Positions 52,759 through 61,898 of a DNA stretch of 64,000 nucleotides are shown here, one piece after another. This DNA comes from Litchfieldia salsa (GTDB lineage Bacteria > Bacillota > Bacilli > Bacillales > Bacillaceae_L). The position numbers and the translations under genes were made by a program. Under the pieces are notes generated by a model. It was not told where the DNA came from, searched no databases, and was given only the letters and a program-made list of their open reading frames with translations. Every line of letters begins with the position of its first letter. Position 1 is the stretch's first letter. Where the stretch lies: assembly GCF_900104555.1 (NCBI RefSeq), contig NZ_FNJU01000001.1, positions 496,001 through 560,000 on the forward strand, written 5' to 3'.

Positions 52759-54054
52759 TCACTTATTTCTAACTGCCCAAATAACAATCGGAATAAGCAG
52801 TAATGAAAGCATTGCACCTGCCATTGAAAGAGTTGCAAAACTAGAATACGCTAAAACCATTCCAGATAAACCTCCTCCAAATGCTCCCGACAAAGCAATC
52901 AAAACATCTACTGATCCCTGAGTCTTAGCCTGTGTAGAAGGTGAAGTTGCATCCACAAGAATCGCTGTGCCGCTAATTAAACCAAAATTCCAGCCAAGTC
53001 CTAGTAAGATAAGTGACAGATTCAGCACGATCATCGAATCAGCAGGTCCCAAAGCCGCTAGACTGCCAGAAATAAGGAGCGTAATAGCAGATGCAGTCGC
53101 CATCACAACACGGCCAACCTTATCAACAAGATAACCCGTTACTAATGAAGGTAAGAACATCGCACCAATGTGAAATCCAATAACAAGCCCTACCTCGTTC
53201 AAACCATGTCCATGGTGTCCCATATGTATGGGTGTCATTGTCATAATTGCCATCATCACAAATTGAGTCAGGACCATCACTGCAGCTCCTGCAAAAATAC
53301 CTCTCCTGTTATACGATATTAAATTAGGTTTTTCCTTCGAAAGTAAATCAGCGCTTGTTCTTTTCGTTTCTGCTATTGCTTTTGCAATGATAAAGGGATC
53401 TGGACGAAGTAAAATGAATATAACTAAACCAGCAAGTAAGTATGCTATAGCAGCTAATATAAATGGACCAGCTAAAGCAGGAATTCCTATGGATAGCGCA
53501 AACTCACCCGTTACCCCAACCAGATTGGGACCTGCAACAGCACCGAATGTGGTAGAAACCATTGCCATACTTATCGCCTTTGCCCTTTGTTTTGAGTGTG
53601 CTAAGTCAGTCCCAGCATAGCGTGCTTGTAAATTTGTAGCCGTTCCTGCCCCATAAATAAGTAGTGAAAAAAATAAAAGGGGGACACTAATTGTTACTGC
53701 TGAAATGACTACTCCCAAGGCACCGATACCTCCAGCAAAAAAGCCAAGCGAAAGTCCAAATCGACGTCCAAACCGCTGAGAAAGCCTTCCCACAAGAAAT
53801 GCTGCCCCTGCTGAGCCTAAGGTAAATAGAGCGGTAGGTAAACCTGTGCCACTATCTGCACCTAGCATGTCTTGTGCTAGAAGTGCTCCAACCGTTATTC
53901 CTGCTGCAAGTCCTGCTCCGCCAAAAATTTGGGATATGATCACAACAAACAATGTTCTTTTATATAACTGCTGTTGCTTTTCTGAAGAGTTAATGTAGCT
54001 TTGCACTAAAGCATCTTCACCACTCATCACTTCTGCACTTTCTTTATTAGACAT
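52759..54054 (-). CDS. MFS transporter
   Basis: This 431-residue major facilitator has twelve predicted helices. The loop 2-3 motif is FLVGRLSQRFGRRFGLSLGF, and the matching loop 8-9 motif is YLVDKVGRVVMATASAITLL, typical of drug:proton antiporter-like members. A cytoplasmic stretch separates the halves. HMGHHGHGLNEVGLVIGFHI contains a His/Gly cluster in a loop. Substrate unknown. AAGGTAGG precedes ATG 54054. No regulator is adjacent. Confidence 0.88.
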   Translation of the reverse strand: MSNKESAEVMSGEDALVQSYINSSEKQQQLYKRTLFVVIISQIFGGAGLAAGITVGALLAQDMLGADSGTGLPTALFTLGSAGAAFLVGRLSQRFGRRFGLSLGFFAGGIGALGVVISAVTISVPLLFFSLLIYGAGTATNLQARYAGTDLAHSKQRAKAISMAMVSTTFGAVAGPNLVGVTGEFALSIGIPALAGPFILAAIAYLLAGLVIFILLRPDPFIIAKAIAETKRTSADLLSKEKPNLISYNRRGIFAGAAVMVLTQFVMMAIMTMTPIHMGHHGHGLNEVGLVIGFHIGAMFLPSLVTGYLVDKVGRVVMATASAITLLISGSLAALGPADSMIVLNLSLILLGLGWNFGLISGTAILVDATSPSTQAKTQGSVDVLIALSGAFGGGLSGMVLAYSSFATLSMAGAMLSLLLIPIVIWAVRNK

Positions 54055-54224
54055 TAGGCGAACCTACCTTTCTATTAACCTACTTCATTTATCCTCTAAC
54101 TAGATTTGAATCATCATAACACGCGCAAAAAAACCATACAATATTATAATTGTATGGCCAATCATATTAGGTAAGAATTATACCTTGTTTATTTTAAAAA
54201 AACATTGTTGAAATGTAACCTCGT

Positions 54225-54345
54225 ACAACGAGTTCGATTAGCATGACTTCCTACTGTGTCTGAACCTAGCATGACTTCAGACAAGAATAGTAATTTCAAA
54301 CACAACTGAGTCCGAACCTCGCATTTACTCAGACACGACTCCCTA
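54225..54345. repeat. Degenerate short repeats
   Basis: Related segments AGCATGACTT, CTGAACCTAGCATGACTT and CCGAACCTCGCATTTACT recur about every 27-50 bp, with ACAACTGAGTCC-like joins. They resemble a worn intergenic tandem array like the one at 57655-57785. Confidence 0.35.
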
Positions 54346-54567
54346 TTTAGGTTTAGTAATAACTTTCCCATTATTCAACTCACACCAATCTTCTAACTCT
54401 TCATACGTTTCCTTTTTTCCGTATTTATTAAGAAATCCCTCTTTACTTTCAAATACCTCCATTAAACCATTCTCAATCAAGGTAATCATTTTATACGGAT
54501 TAAGTTGAAACACCCTTGAGACAGCAATTAATTCACCTATATGGATCGCATTAGCAACATCTTTCAC
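54343..54567 (-). CDS. Hypothetical small protein
   Basis: This has 74 residues if started at GTG 54567, eight bases after AAAAGGAG; the frame stays open upstream to 54630 without a good start. The sequence (IHIGELIAVSRVFQLNPYKM, then YGKKETYEELEDWCELNNGK) is soluble and not recognised. The open upstream frame also reads as plausible protein, so this may be the 3' part of a decayed longer gene. Confidence 0.45.
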   Translation of the reverse strand: MKDVANAIHIGELIAVSRVFQLNPYKMITLIENGLMEVFESKEGFLNKYGKKETYEELEDWCELNNGKVITKPK

Positions 54568-54827
54568 TCTTTCATCTCCTTTTACAAGTAGAGATTGTTC
54601 CGTTCTTACACGTGCAATTAAAGTACGCACCTCACCCGTATTATTTTCAGTTTTATTAATACTATGTGTTACTTTCTTATCTATAGAGAAATATCAGTAA
54701 AAATCTGTCAATCACAGTAGGATTTAGCGCTGTTATTGTAGAATTATTCGCAGTAACATTGAGCAAAGAAAAGGTATTTGCTAGTGGCAGGTTAATGAGA
54801 GTCTTTAATAATAAGGAGAGTGCTAAT

Positions 54828-55181
54828 ATGAGTATTATTTCGAGTAAGGTTGGAGCGATTTTTATCCCTGTAAGTAACATTTTACATGCACGTGAATGGT
54901 ATTGTTCAATCCTTAATTTAGAACCTAAGTATGAAATAATTGCAGGTCATCTGTGTTGTATTCCGCTTGATAATAGGTTGAACCTTGTTCTGGACAGTAA
55001 CATTTATGATGAGGAGTCTCTATACAAAAATCCCGCTTTCCATTTCAATACTGACGACATACATAAAGCATATCAATTCATGAAAGAGCGTAATGTTGAA
55101 TTCGTTACCGATATAGAGAACGGACATTGGTTTAATTTCAAAGATCCTGATGGGAATTTACTAATGATATGTCATTGTTAA
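54828..55181 (+). CDS. VOC (glyoxalase/bleomycin resistance) family protein
   Basis: This 117-residue single VOC module begins SKVGAIFIPVSNILHAREWY, with the opposite half ending NGHWFNFKDPDGNLLMICHC. The FKDPDGNLL motif and the paired beta-alpha-beta units are typical. Members bind a metal and act on small molecules or confer drug tolerance; no specific substrate is indicated. ATG 54828 follows AAGGAGAG; an upstream ATG at 54759 has no ribosome site. Confidence 0.83.
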   Translation: MSIISSKVGAIFIPVSNILHAREWYCSILNLEPKYEIIAGHLCCIPLDNRLNLVLDSNIYDEESLYKNPAFHFNTDDIHKAYQFMKERNVEFVTDIENGHWFNFKDPDGNLLMICHC

Positions 55182-55182
55182 G

Positions 55183-55223
55183 GTTTGGTGCCAGGCACCT
55201 GAATTTCGGTGGTGCCTGGCACC
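55183..55223. repeat. GGTGCCAGGCACC inverted repeat
   Basis: GGTGCCAGGCACC and GGTGCCTGGCACC are each near-palindromic and pair with each other. This kind of short GTGCCAGGCAC motif is scattered in many Bacillus genomes. It may also stop transcription of the convergent GH4 gene, although no T run follows. Confidence 0.55.
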
Positions 55224-55236
55224 CATTAGGAAAACC

Positions 55237-56535
55237 TTATTTATATTCTGGCAACCAATCACCATGTGCTTCAATCAGGTCATCACACAGGGAAATAATG
55301 TCATCAATCGATAATTCAGCTGCAGTATGAGGATCCAGCAGGGCTGCTTGATAAATCTTTTCCTTCTGTCTAGTTCGTGCTGCTTCAATTGTTAATAACT
55401 GTGTATTAATATTAGTGCGATTCAATGCTGCCAGCTGCTCTGGTAAATCCCCTACATATGTTGGGGTGACTCCACTTGCATCCACCAAACAAGGAACCTC
55501 GACAACAGCATTTTCAGGTAAGTTACTGATTAACCTTCCTTTATTTGATACATTACCACCAATTTTAAATGGCTTATTCGTTTCCATCGCCTCAATGATA
55601 TAGGAACCATACTCATGTGTACGTTCATGGTGCAAGTTCTTATCATGAACAAGGTCATCACGCATTTTCTTCCAACCCTCAATTTGATTCACACAACGGC
55701 GTGGATATTCGTCTAATGGAATATTGTATTTCTCAATAAGCTCAGGATATTTATTTTTTATAAAATAAGGATGGTATTCTGCATTATGCTCTGAAGATTC
55801 TGTTACATAATAGCCAAACTTATCCATCAATTCAAAGCGAACCATATCAGTATGCTTTTCCTTTTGCTTCTCTTTGGCCCTTCTTTTAATCTCTGGATAT
55901 AAGTCTTGCCCATCACGGGTAATCTCTAATAACCAGGCCATATGATTAATCCCGGCAATTTTCCAATGTATACAATCTTTTGGCATATCAAGTGCATCTA
56001 ATAAATGATCTGCACAAATCTGGACACTATGACACAACCCTACCGTCTTAATTCCTTCTTGAAGCATCACATTTGTCAAAACAGCCATTGGGTTCGTGTA
56101 ATTTAAAAACCAGGCATCAGGACATACTTCCTTCATATCACGAGCGAATTCCTGCATGACAGGTATGGTTCTTAAGTTACGGAATATACCGCCAATTCCT
56201 AACGTATCCGCAATCGTTTGGCGCAATCCATATTTTTTCGGGACTTCGAAGTCTGTAATGGTACAGGGATCATAGCCACCAACTTGAATGGCATTAATCA
56301 CATACTTCGCGTCTCGTAATGATTCTTTACGATCATGATAAGCTACTACATTCACGCTTGAGTTCAAGCTTTGCTTCATATTATTTAACATCATCTCTGA
56401 ATCTGTTAATCTTTCATGGTCAATATCAAACAATGCAAATTCAAAGTCCTGTAGTGCTTCTACCGTCATACAATCCCCTAGTACATTCTTAGCAAACACT
56501 GTACTTCCTGCACCTAAAAACGTAATTTTAGACAT
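55237..56535 (-). CDS. melA: Glycoside hydrolase family 4 (alpha-galactosidase/alpha-glucosidase)
   Basis: This 432-residue NAD- and manganese-dependent GH4 enzyme has the NAD-binding start KITFLGAGSTVFAKNVLGDC, the substrate loop FLNYTNPMAV (N145-N148 region) and the catalytic metal ligand C168 with H169 in GLCHSVQ, plus GINHMAW. The CHS form and overall length fit MelA-type alpha-galactosidases, though alpha-glucosidases are close relatives. It is intracellular. An AraC-type regulator gene precedes it by about 105 bp on the same strand, and a cre-like AGAAAACGCTTAAA lies in the gap near 56584. AGGGAGG precedes the ATG. Confidence 0.87.
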   Translation of the reverse strand: MSKITFLGAGSTVFAKNVLGDCMTVEALQDFEFALFDIDHERLTDSEMMLNNMKQSLNSSVNVVAYHDRKESLRDAKYVINAIQVGGYDPCTITDFEVPKKYGLRQTIADTLGIGGIFRNLRTIPVMQEFARDMKEVCPDAWFLNYTNPMAVLTNVMLQEGIKTVGLCHSVQICADHLLDALDMPKDCIHWKIAGINHMAWLLEITRDGQDLYPEIKRRAKEKQKEKHTDMVRFELMDKFGYYVTESSEHNAEYHPYFIKNKYPELIEKYNIPLDEYPRRCVNQIEGWKKMRDDLVHDKNLHHERTHEYGSYIIEAMETNKPFKIGGNVSNKGRLISNLPENAVVEVPCLVDASGVTPTYVGDLPEQLAALNRTNINTQLLTIEAARTRQKEKIYQAALLDPHTAAELSIDDIISLCDDLIEAHGDWLPEYK

Positions 56536-56640
56536 TTCATTTCCTCCCTCAAATTCATTTCTATACCTACAATATTAACGGGGAGAAAACGCTTAAACAA
56601 TCGTAAATAAATCTGATATAAGTAAAATATTGCTCCTTTT

Positions 56641-57375
56641 TTAATCGAGAAATAATTGATTAACAGGCATAAATGATTGGCTATTACGGTACTCACTTGG
56701 TGTTACATCCAACACACCCTTAAAGACTTTAGTAAAATAATTCGCATTTGTATAACCAACACTTCTTGCGACTTCTTCAATCGATAACTCTTTCTTTTGT
56801 AAAAGATCTAATGAATGATTCACTCGAATTTTAGTTAAATATTTAATTGGCGTATCATGAACTGTTTTGTGAAACAATCTTGCAAAATGATATTTTGACA
56901 AACCAGAGATATCAACAATTGAAGATAGAGTCAGATCTTCTTGATAGTGTTGTTCAATGAAATTTACTGCCTTTGCAATGGAAACAGGTAATTTCTCACC
57001 TTCATTCTGGTCATGCTGAAAATATTGCATGCATTCCATTAAGAAAGAATAAGCATATGCTGACGCATCATAGGAATGTTGAATTCCAATCGTTTGAATT
57101 CGATCTAGTAAATGAAAAATATGTTTTATCGGTCTTGAATCTATCGATAGCTCCAATATATGCCCATAATTTTCAGTAAGGGTATGGAAATAATGAAGGG
57201 CCTCTTGACCATATACGGTCATATAAACAAATTCCCAATGGCTTGAATCGTCTGGCAAATAATACTCATGATCACTTGGAAGCTGAACTAAAAATGCTTC
57301 ACCCTTTTTAAGTGAATACGTGTTTTCACCAATTCGAATTGCACCTTTTCCGCCTAGCGTATACTGAAAGATCAC
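56641..57375 (-). CDS. AraC family regulator of the GH4 gene (5' end uncertain)
   Basis: This is 244 residues from GTG 57375: a cupin-like ligand domain (GKGAIRIGENTYSLKKGEAF, then LVQLPSDHEYYLPDD), then an AraC DNA-binding domain with two helix-turn-helix motifs (LTLSSIVDISGLSKYHFARL and LSIEEVARSVGYTNANYFTK). It resembles MsmR/RafR-type sugar regulators and probably activates melA. Family-like protein continues upstream in frame for 32 codons (GIHSIGKEYRSNEVYEWNGL) to a TAG at 57474-57472, without any ATG, GTG or TTG. The true start is therefore either non-canonical or lost. Confidence 0.8.
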   Translation of the reverse strand: MIFQYTLGGKGAIRIGENTYSLKKGEAFLVQLPSDHEYYLPDDSSHWEFVYMTVYGQEALHYFHTLTENYGHILELSIDSRPIKHIFHLLDRIQTIGIQHSYDASAYAYSFLMECMQYFQHDQNEGEKLPVSIAKAVNFIEQHYQEDLTLSSIVDISGLSKYHFARLFHKTVHDTPIKYLTKIRVNHSLDLLQKKELSIEEVARSVGYTNANYFTKVFKGVLDVTPSEYRNSQSFMPVNQLFLD

Positions 57376-57471
57376 TCTTCCGTTCTCACTCCGCTTTAAA
57401 CCATTCCATTCATAAACCTCATTTGACCTATATTCCTTACCAATCGAATGAATACCAGCAACACGCTCTTG
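57376..57471 (-). other. In-frame 5' extension of the AraC gene lacking a start codon
   Basis: Thirty-two sense codons in frame with the AraC gene follow TAG and the ribosome-like AAGGGGGAG. They encode sequence usual for the N-terminus of this regulator type. Candidate GTG and TTG codons nearest the ribosome site are in another frame, as if a one-base change had moved them. Confidence 0.5.
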
Positions 57472-57654
57472 CTACTCCCCCTTAAGTTTAAATCCGTATG
57501 AGTTGTAATGATTGATTTTTTTTATAAAATCACCCCAAACTATAAATGCTAACCATTCTATATCAGTGTAAAACCAAAGGATGTTTGACCTACTTCTTTC
57601 TCTACAATAATTTATTTGATTTTATCATGCAAGAATGAAACCCCTTGGAGTTCA

Positions 57655-57785
57655 TTGGTCTCAGAACCTTCTTCCGAATGATTCAAAACCCTAACTCATC
57701 AGGCTCAGAACCCACTTCTGAATGATTCGAAACCTTACTCACAGGTTCAGAACCTTCTTCCGAATCATTCAAACCCCTCTTGCTA
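57655..57785. repeat. 43-bp tandem array
   Basis: CAGAACC followed by TTCTTCCGAATGATTC-like sequence starts at 57662, 57705 and 57748, exactly 43 bp apart. It is pyrimidine-rich and not coding. Confidence 0.75.
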
Positions 57786-58010
57786 AGAATCAAAAGCTTG
57801 AGATACTGGAGCATTTTGGTGTGACATCAGATGCTTTATGAGTGAATAAGTGAAGATCAAGGTTTTGTTAATGTTGTCGTAGGTGTTCATCTCCCAACAA
57901 AGCTTGGTCTTCCAAAAGGAGTTAAACATGACTATAAAAAAAGTAACAGGAAAAAAGCCTATAAATATACGTAAATATATTGAAAATTTTAAAGGGATTT
58001 GGATCTAAGA
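57786..58010 (+). pseudogene. Possible decayed gene fragment
   Basis: Frames here give protein-like pieces interrupted by stops, for example EDQGFVNVVVGVHLPTKLGL and LEILEHFGVTSDAL. I cannot assign a family. Codon-like composition and the lack of a start suggest a remnant, with low certainty. Confidence 0.25.
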
Positions 58011-58072
58011 ATGATCAGATCAGTGGACAAATCTCTTGCCATCTTTCCTATAGGGTTTATCATTAGCAAAAT

Positions 58073-58113
58073 AAACAGAACGACTGGACATTAATATCCA
58101 ATCGTTCTGTTTT
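58073..58113. terminator. Terminator of the YesM/YesN-type operon
   Basis: AACAGAACGACTGGA pairs with TCCAATCGTTCTGTT. It can work on either strand and lies about 85 bp past the regulator stop codon. Confidence 0.65.
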
Positions 58114-58166
58114 CTATTTAGACGTTTATTGTCTGCTAAAAAGGCCAACAGAACAACCCTCTCTCT

Positions 58167-58195
58167 CGTAAAAATGATACATAGGAACCGTCCCC
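58167..58195. repeat. Short dispersed motif GAACCGTCCCC, copy c
   Basis: GATACATAGGAACCGTCCCC lies directly against the stop codon of the response regulator gene. The core also occurs at 10076 and 35141. Confidence 0.5.
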
Positions 58196-59698
58196 TTACC
58201 TCACTCTGCTTCTATTAGATAGAAAATCGCGTGGAGTCATCCCTGTCATCTTTTTAAATACTGTGCGAAAGTGTTTTGGATCTTGATAGCCAACTAAGTA
58301 CCCTACTTCACTTGATCTTTCTAATCCTTCATCAAAATATCTCTTTGCCTTATTCATTCTAAATTCCATCAGATATTCTGAAAAGGTCACTCCGATTTGT
58401 TCTTTAAACTCTCGGGATAAATAACTTAAGCTAACATGGTGGTCGTCTGCGAACTGTTGAAACGTAATATTATCTTGATAAGAATGTTTGATCCAGTCTA
58501 TCACCTTTGGAATCAGGTTCTTTGGTGTAAGTTCCATCGATTTATTATGTTCACTAAGAAGCGATAGCATTTCTACCAACCATTCTTCTAATTCTATATA
58601 GCTTGAGAATTCACTTAATCGATTTAGGTTTAAACATGAATGTTCCACATTGTAGGTTTGATTCGTTAATTTATACATAATCGCGTAATACATATTATTG
58701 ATTAATTGTGAAAGTTCTCTTACTGTCATCCTTTGGTCAGCAACTTCATGGATGATCTCACCAACTTGTTTTTGAACTTTATGTAAGTCACCATTTCGTA
58801 AACTCACTTCTAAGATCCGAACTTTCATCCAAATCTCTGTCAAATCTCTATCCACATTTGTTTGATCTTGTTCAACGAGTGAAGACTGTCCAAATAAAAG
58901 ATGCATTTCTAGTCTTTTGTGAACATCATCGAATGCTTTGCGTAAGGATAAGTTAGTATCTTTCACCCCATAGCTAACATGAACCATCCCATATTGATTC
59001 ATATATTGATAGAATCCATCCATTATAGACTGTAATTGAGTGTTTCTGATACTCTGATATGGAATTAATAGAAGCTTCCTTTGACTGTCAATGGTGACGA
59101 TTTTCATTTCCCCCTTCAAATCATCTTGAAAATGCGCTTTGATAGTTTCGTTATCTATGTTCAAACTATCCCAGCTTCTAGAGGCTTTCCAATTTTCAAG
59201 TAATAGGTAAGTGATGATAAAAGGTCTCTCTTCGAACTCATTCCCAATAGAATGATCAGGATTCGATGAAAAAAGTAATTGATTAATAGACCATTGATGA
59301 TGATGTTGAAGCTCTATTTTTTCAGCTTCTATTTTCTCTAGCGCTCGATCAATCACATCATAAAGAGCTTCCCGCTTAATAGGTTTTAACAAATAATCGA
59401 AAATCCCCAATGCAATTCCTTTTCGCGCATATTCAAATTCATCATGAACGGTTAAAATAATACTTTTAATAGTAGATTCAATCTTTAAAGCAGACTCAAT
59501 TAGTTCGAGCCCTGTCATTCCAGGCATCGTAATATCCGTAATTAATAGGTCTGGGATGACTTCTTCCATTTTAGAAAGCGCATCTATTCCGTTCTCAAAA
59601 GCAAAAATGCGATGTTGATGCTCATATTTTTTTAGAGACTCTACCAACTCTTTTAATGCCCAATGCTCATCTTCGACTACAAATATCACCAATTTCAT
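58196..59698 (-). CDS. YesN-type response regulator (REC plus AraC)
   Basis: This is 500 residues. The receiver domain has acidic residues E9-D10, phospho-acceptor D55 in LLITDITMPGMTGLEL and K105 in YLLKPIKRE. A middle region of unknown fold (120-390) follows. The C-terminal AraC domain has ITFQQFADDHHVSLSYLSRE, then SEVGYLVGYQDPKHFRTVFK and KMTGMTPRDF. Such regulators control carbohydrate transporter and hydrolase genes. It follows its kinase gene by 12 bp. AGGAGTG precedes the ATG. The target genes may be the glycosidase genes nearby, or others outside the window. Confidence 0.9.
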   Translation of the reverse strand: MKLVIFVVEDEHWALKELVESLKKYEHQHRIFAFENGIDALSKMEEVIPDLLITDITMPGMTGLELIESALKIESTIKSIILTVHDEFEYARKGIALGIFDYLLKPIKREALYDVIDRALEKIEAEKIELQHHHQWSINQLLFSSNPDHSIGNEFEERPFIITYLLLENWKASRSWDSLNIDNETIKAHFQDDLKGEMKIVTIDSQRKLLLIPYQSIRNTQLQSIMDGFYQYMNQYGMVHVSYGVKDTNLSLRKAFDDVHKRLEMHLLFGQSSLVEQDQTNVDRDLTEIWMKVRILEVSLRNGDLHKVQKQVGEIIHEVADQRMTVRELSQLINNMYYAIMYKLTNQTYNVEHSCLNLNRLSEFSSYIELEEWLVEMLSLLSEHNKSMELTPKNLIPKVIDWIKHSYQDNITFQQFADDHHVSLSYLSREFKEQIGVTFSEYLMEFRMNKAKRYFDEGLERSSEVGYLVGYQDPKHFRTVFKKMTGMTPRDFLSNRSRVR

Positions 59699-59710
59699 CT
59701 CACTCCTTCT

Positions 59711-61498
59711 TTAAAAAGATCGACGTATCGGCAACTTCAACGTCATTCTTGTCCCTTTATCACACTCACTTTGTATATCTAATCCATAACTATCCCCATA
59801 CATTAACTTGATCCTTTGTTGTATATTCGTTAACCCAATTCCACTATCCTTGGTTTCGATGAGCAAGTCAGCATTTTGTTGATTCCTTACATGCTGTAAT
59901 GTTTGTTCGGTCATCCCAACTCCATTATCCTCAACAGTTACAATTAGAAGATCCTTCTCTATTCCTGCAGTTAAGAGAATTGTTCCATATCCACGCCGCT
60001 CTAATCCGTGTTTGATTGAATTTTCAATTAAGGGCTGAATAATTAATTTAGGAACATATACGTTAAGAGCAGCTTCTTGTATGGACGACTTATATTGATA
60101 ACGATCACCAAATCGATGTTTTTGTATGTTCATATAATTCGTTATATGCTCCACTTCATCTCTTAGGGGCACAGTTTTATCTAAATCTTTCATGGAATAT
60201 TTAAAGAGGTCTGACAGTGATTCTGAAATATCTGCTACTTCATCCACCCCTCTTAATCGACTAATCGATTTCATCACATTTAAAGTGTTATACAGAAAAT
60301 GTGGATTGATTTGCGATTGTAAGGCAGAAATTTTCGCATTTTTTTCTGTAATATTAAGTTCGTACACTTCTTTAATTAACTTATTAATACTATCTAGCAT
60401 GCTATTATATACTCTTGCTAAAAGGTCCATCTCCTGTGAACCCGTGAAATCCATCCGCTCACTTAAATCTCCTTCTTCAACCTTCTTCATTTTCCTCATC
60501 ATTTGAACTAATGGTTTTGAAAGATGGGAGGATAAGGAATAGGAAACCAATGCGATAATGGCAATCGCAATCAAACCACTAATTAGCACAAATGCTATGA
60601 TTTGATTACGCTCATAAATAATAAAATCCTCCGCAATAAGGATTAAAATGTCCCAGCCAATATAATCTGAATGTTGAAATGAATATAAGTATTGATTATC
60701 TTCCCATGTGAGCGTATCACTCGTATAACGATTGGATGAAAGAGGAAAATCCAAATTTAGACTTTGTTTACCTGTTAACCTTTCTTGGTCGTCATAGATT
60801 ACTTGTTTGTCACCAGTTAATACAAATAGCCTTGCATGTTGTTCCAAGTCATTTACATTTTCAAGATCAAGTAATCTCTTAAATATATCAATATTTATAT
60901 CAATCTTCATTGAACCAACTTTATGACGATTGGGGATCATATAGATATTACGGACTAAAGAAACGACGTTTACTTTTTCCCCTCCCCTAGAAATGACCTC
61001 GTGTGTAGGAAGAAAGAGAAAATCTCTTTTCGGAAGCTTATCTAGCCGCTTTTGCCAGTAAGTCAACTCACTGTTATGATGAACTTCTATATCTCCTTGT
61101 TTTTCGTACTTAAAATAGGCTCCCGTATTTGTGTAAATTGAAATACTCTCAATGTCCTTCCTCGGATAAATTTGGTTAAATAATCGAGGATATAAATCAT
61201 TTTTTATTAAAAGATCATTATAAACAGAAGTATTTTTTTCATAATGTCCTAGACTCTCCTGAATTAGAAAATCCGTATATACAATTAATGAAAGTCTTTC
61301 CATATCTTCAAAGTATAAATCAATGGTTCTAGTAAACTGTGTTGCCAATACTTGAGTTAATGAGCTTGTTTGATTTTTCATCTCATTATAGTTACTAATA
61401 TAGATAGCAAACCCAATGATGCTTACCAGCAAAATGTAAGCGCCTGCAAAAATAAAAAACATTTTCGTTTTTATGGAGAAAGCTTTTTGTTTTAACAT
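59711..61498 (-). CDS. YesM-type sensor histidine kinase
   Basis: This is a 595-residue membrane kinase. TM1 is at about residues 12-32, followed by a large extracellular Cache-like domain (40-285), TM2 near 290-312 and HAMP (KPLVQMMRKMKKVEEGDLSE). The His_kinase domain has phospho-acceptor His in LQSQINPHFLYNTLNVMKSI, and the ATP-binding region has VEDNGVGM and GIGLTNIQQRI. This Lyt/YesM class typically senses extracellular sugars or the state of a binding protein. AAGGAGAC precedes the ATG. Confidence 0.91.
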   Translation of the reverse strand: MLKQKAFSIKTKMFFIFAGAYILLVSIIGFAIYISNYNEMKNQTSSLTQVLATQFTRTIDLYFEDMERLSLIVYTDFLIQESLGHYEKNTSVYNDLLIKNDLYPRLFNQIYPRKDIESISIYTNTGAYFKYEKQGDIEVHHNSELTYWQKRLDKLPKRDFLFLPTHEVISRGGEKVNVVSLVRNIYMIPNRHKVGSMKIDINIDIFKRLLDLENVNDLEQHARLFVLTGDKQVIYDDQERLTGKQSLNLDFPLSSNRYTSDTLTWEDNQYLYSFQHSDYIGWDILILIAEDFIIYERNQIIAFVLISGLIAIAIIALVSYSLSSHLSKPLVQMMRKMKKVEEGDLSERMDFTGSQEMDLLARVYNSMLDSINKLIKEVYELNITEKNAKISALQSQINPHFLYNTLNVMKSISRLRGVDEVADISESLSDLFKYSMKDLDKTVPLRDEVEHITNYMNIQKHRFGDRYQYKSSIQEAALNVYVPKLIIQPLIENSIKHGLERRGYGTILLTAGIEKDLLIVTVEDNGVGMTEQTLQHVRNQQNADLLIETKDSGIGLTNIQQRIKLMYGDSYGLDIQSECDKGTRMTLKLPIRRSF

Positions 61499-61898
61499 GA
61501 GAAGTCTCCTTATAAAATGGCCTACGACCCTTTCATTTTGCTATTACTTTCTTATTCTATTGAACTAGCCGTTATTCCTCTTTGTTCTTATAATAAACTA
61601 TTAAAATGGGGAGGTTTTTGAAGAATTTACTTTATGAAGTCCACATCTTGTATGGTTACATATCTTTGGAACCCATCAAGGACAGTTAGATTAATTCTTC
61701 AGGTGGAATTGGTCACTGATACCTCGCCTCAAGGAATCTTAAAACTTTATTGACTTTCTCCTTGAAATCTTTTCAAGCAGTGGCTGATATCATTCTATTA
61801 TTAGCTTTTATTTCTGTATAATTCACAATTTATTAGATAGATTTCGTAATGCGGTTTTAATAAAATAGAGGAAACTAGCAAAAAAAAGGATGTGGAGT
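61499..61898. other. Gene-free stretch between the kinase and NERD genes
   Basis: This contains the kinase promoter region, unplaced. At about 61706-61735 there is one unit (ACTGATACCTCGCCTCAAGG) of the 52-bp repeat that forms an array on the other side of the NERD gene. Nothing else is supportable. Confidence 0.55.

Noticed and set aside
54677-54880. 67-codon minus-strand hydrophobic open reading frame
   Set aside because: It overlaps the start and ribosome site of the VOC gene on the other strand and lacks its own ribosome site.
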